7,373 bases of DNA from Rhodoferax sp. (lineage in GTDB: Bacteria > Pseudomonadota > Gammaproteobacteria > Burkholderiales > Burkholderiaceae_C): positions 1 to 7,373 of the forward strand of contig JARXAU010000134.1 of NCBI GenBank assembly GCA_029865675.1, read 5' to 3'. Each line of letters opens with the position of its first letter. Position 1 is the stretch's first letter. The notes under the pieces are model-generated. The model did not search any database and had not been told where the DNA came from. It was given only the letters and a program-made list of their open reading frames with translations. Shown here one piece after another: positions 5,411 through 7,373 of this stretch. The position numbers were made by a program, and so were the translations under genes.

Positions 5411-7373
5411 ATGGCCACCGCCCGCACTTCTATTGCACGCTTGCAAGTTGCCACCGTGTTGCAGCAATTCATTGACACCCAGGTGTTGCCCGGCACCGGC
5501 ATTGCGCCTGGGGCGTTTTGGAAGGGCTTTGATGCCATCGTGGCAGACCTGGCCCCCAAGAACATCGCCCTGCTGGCCGAGCGCGACCGCTTGCAGTCAG
5601 AGATTGACGCCTGGCACAAAGCGTACCCCGGCCCGATTGGCGACATGGCGGCCTACCAGACCTTTCTAGAGGGCATTGGCTACCTTGTGCCGGTGCCCAA
5701 AAAGACGCGCATCACCACCAAAAACGTGGACGCCGAGCTGGCGGCTCAAGCCGGCCCGCAGCTCGTGGTGCCGGTGCTTAACGCCCGCTACGCCCTGAAT
5801 GCCGCCAACGCGCGCTGGGGCAGCTTGTACGACGCGCTGTATGGCACGGACGTGATCTCGGAAGACGGCGGCGCCACCAAAGTCAGCGCCACCGGCAAGC
5901 CCTACAACCCCAACCGCGGCGAGAAAGTGATCGCTTACGCCCGCCATGTGCTGGACCGCACCGCGCCGCTGCGCAAGGGTTCGCACATGGATGCGATTGG
6001 CTACAGCGCCAAAGGCGGCAAGCTCGCCGTCCAGCTCGCAAACGGCAGCAGCACGGGTCTGCAAGACGCGGCGCAGTTCATTGGCTTCCAAGGCACGGCC
6101 AAAGACCCGTCTTCGGTGCTCTTGCAGCACAACGGCTTGCACCTGGACATCCGAATTGACCGCAACACCGCCATCGGCAAGAGCGACGCGGCTGGCGTGT
6201 GCGACGTAGTGCTCGAGGCCGCCCTGTCCACCATCCTGGACTTGGAAGACTCGGTGGCCGTGGTGGACGCCCAAGACAAAGTGCTGGCGTACAGCAACTG
6301 GCTAGGCATCTTGCAAGGCAGCTTGACGGAGACCATCCACAAGGGGGATAAAACCTTTACCCGGGGTTTGAATCCCGACCGCGTGTACACCGGCGCCGAC
6401 GGCAAAGTGGTCACCTTGCATGGCCGCTCGCTGATGTTTGTGCGCAATGTGGGCCACCTGATGACCAACCCGGCCATCACCTACACCGCCGCAGATGGCA
6501 GCACGCACGAAATCCCCGAAGGCATTTTGGACGCCGTGGTCACCACCACCATCGCCCTGCACGACCTCAAGCGCACCAAGAAAGACGCCGCCGCAGGCAT
6601 GGTGCGCAACTCGCGCAAGGGCTCGGTCTATATCGTCAAGCCCAAAATGCACGGCCCGGCTGAAGTGGCGTTTGCGGATGAGCTGTTTGGCCGCGTGGAG
6701 CAAATGCTGGGCTTGCCCGAGAGCACCGTCAAACTAGGCATCATGGACGAAGAGCGCCGCACCAGCGTCAACCTGCAGGCCTGCATTGCCGCGGCCAGCA
6801 GCCGCGTGGCCTTTATCAACACCGGCTTCTTGGACCGCACGGGCGACGAAATGCATACATCTATGCACGCCGGGGCCATGGTGCGCAAGGGCGATATGAA
6901 ATCCAGCGACTGGATACAAGCGTATGAGCGCAACAACGTGCTGGTGGGCCTGGCCTGCGGCTTGCGCGGACGCGCACAAATCGGCAAGGGCATGTGGGCC
7001 ATGCCGGATTTGATGAAGGCCATGCTGGAGCAAAAAATTGAACACCCCAAAGCGGGCGCCAACACCGCTTGGGTGCCCAGCCCCACCGGCGCCACGCTGC
7101 ACGCCCTGCACTACCACCAGGTGCTGGTGAGCGACGTGCAAAAGAGCCTGGAAGCGATTGACGCCAAGAAAGAACGCGCGGCACTCCTGCACGGCTTGCT
7201 GACCATCCCCGTGGCCACCGCTCCTGACTGGAGCGCGACCGAAAAGCAGCAGGAGCTGGACAACAATATCCAAGGCATTTTGGGCTATGTGGTGCGCTGG
7301 ATCGACCAGGGCGTGGGCTGCTCCAAGGTGCCCGACGTTCACAACGTCGGCCTGATGGAAGACCGCGCCACCC
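5411..7373 (+). CDS. glcB: Malate synthase G (3' end outside window)
   Basis: The frame is open for 654 codons to the window end. The usual length is about 725 aa, so roughly 70 C-terminal residues are missing. The enzyme condenses glyoxylate with acetyl-CoA to malate and CoA in the cytoplasm (glyoxylate shunt and glycolate/glyoxylate use). Recognisable blocks are GRSLMFVRNVGHLMTNP with the glyoxylate-contacting R345, and YIVKPKMHGPAEVAF. GIMDEERRTSVNL carries E447 and FINTGFLDRTGDE carries D475, the two Mg ligands, and GVGCSKVPD carries C637. The catalytic base D651 in LMEDRAT lies 3 residues from the cut. E447, D475, C637 and D651 match E. coli E427, D455, C617 and D631 with a constant offset of 20. 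The start is supported by GAAGGAA 9 nt upstream. I found no stop or frameshift. The gene is divergent from the CoA-transferase/LysR operon, and the LysR protein may regulate it. Confidence 0.97.
   Translation, partial: MATARTSIARLQVATVLQQFIDTQVLPGTGIAPGAFWKGFDAIVADLAPKNIALLAERDRLQSEIDAWHKAYPGPIGDMAAYQTFLEGIGYLVPVPKKTRITTKNVDAELAAQAGPQLVVPVLNARYALNAANARWGSLYDALYGTDVISEDGGATKVSATGKPYNPNRGEKVIAYARHVLDRTAPLRKGSHMDAIGYSAKGGKLAVQLANGSSTGLQDAAQFIGFQGTAKDPSSVLLQHNGLHLDIRIDRNTAIGKSDAAGVCDVVLEAALSTILDLEDSVAVVDAQDKVLAYSNWLGILQGSLTETIHKGDKTFTRGLNPDRVYTGADGKVVTLHGRSLMFVRNVGHLMTNPAITYTAADGSTHEIPEGILDAVVTTTIALHDLKRTKKDAAAGMVRNSRKGSVYIVKPKMHGPAEVAFADELFGRVEQMLGLPESTVKLGIMDEERRTSVNLQACIAAASSRVAFINTGFLDRTGDEMHTSMHAGAMVRKGDMKSSDWIQAYERNNVLVGLACGLRGRAQIGKGMWAMPDLMKAMLEQKIEHPKAGANTAWVPSPTGATLHALHYHQVLVSDVQKSLEAIDAKKERAALLHGLLTIPVATAPDWSATEKQQELDNNIQGILGYVVRWIDQGVGCSKVPDVHNVGLMEDRAT

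Noticed and set aside
5666..6274. Long minus-strand open frame opposite glcB (also others at 6734-7342 and 6302-6703)
   Set aside because: These are antisense to a clear malate synthase G gene, with Gly/Ala/Val/His-rich translations typical of shadow frames in high-GC coding DNA.

Overview
The window comes from a high-GC betaproteobacterium, most likely a member of the Comamonadaceae (Acidovorax/Rhodoferax-like). This assignment rests on the character of the malate synthase G, LysR regulator and CoA-transferase and on codon use; it is not proven. The sequence has two parts that differ in composition. Bases 1 to about 1450 are AT-rich for this genome (hand count 27% GC in 1021-1080, 52% in 601-660). 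The rest is typical high GC (hand counts 67% in 2401-2460 and 63% in 5881-5940).

Left part, accessory (1-1451, + strand). The C-terminal part of a DUF3696-type AAA/ABC-like ATPase overlaps by 8 bases a 282-aa protein of unknown function. The C-terminal third of that second protein resembles a phospholipase D-like fold, with a DPYF strand and an H-x-R motif followed by a GFD motif. The pair looks like a translationally coupled two-gene ATPase + putative effector/nuclease cassette, of the kind found in defence islands. This is the best candidate in the window for an undescribed system, but its 5' end lies outside the window.

Middle part (1491-3160). A complete AAA_14/DUF4143 ATPase (COG1373-like) lies on the minus strand, convergent with the cassette. 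Just upstream of its start is a striking 70-bp symmetric element, in which AGTCGC half-sites repeat at 32 bp around a perfect 10-bp palindrome. It looks like an operator. A small acidic, histidine-rich helical protein of 94 aa follows on the plus strand and ends in a clear rho-independent terminator.

Right part, core metabolism (3147-7373). A class III (CaiB/BaiF) CoA-transferase and a LysR-type regulator form a tight minus-strand operon with 2 nt between them. They diverge, across a 141-bp intergenic region, from glcB (malate synthase G). glcB is cut by the window end, but all of its known catalytic residues are already present. The layout suggests that the LysR protein controls the shared divergent promoter region and links a CoA-ester reaction to glyoxylate assimilation; this is inference. 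No RNA genes, CRISPR arrays, insertion sequences or origins were found.
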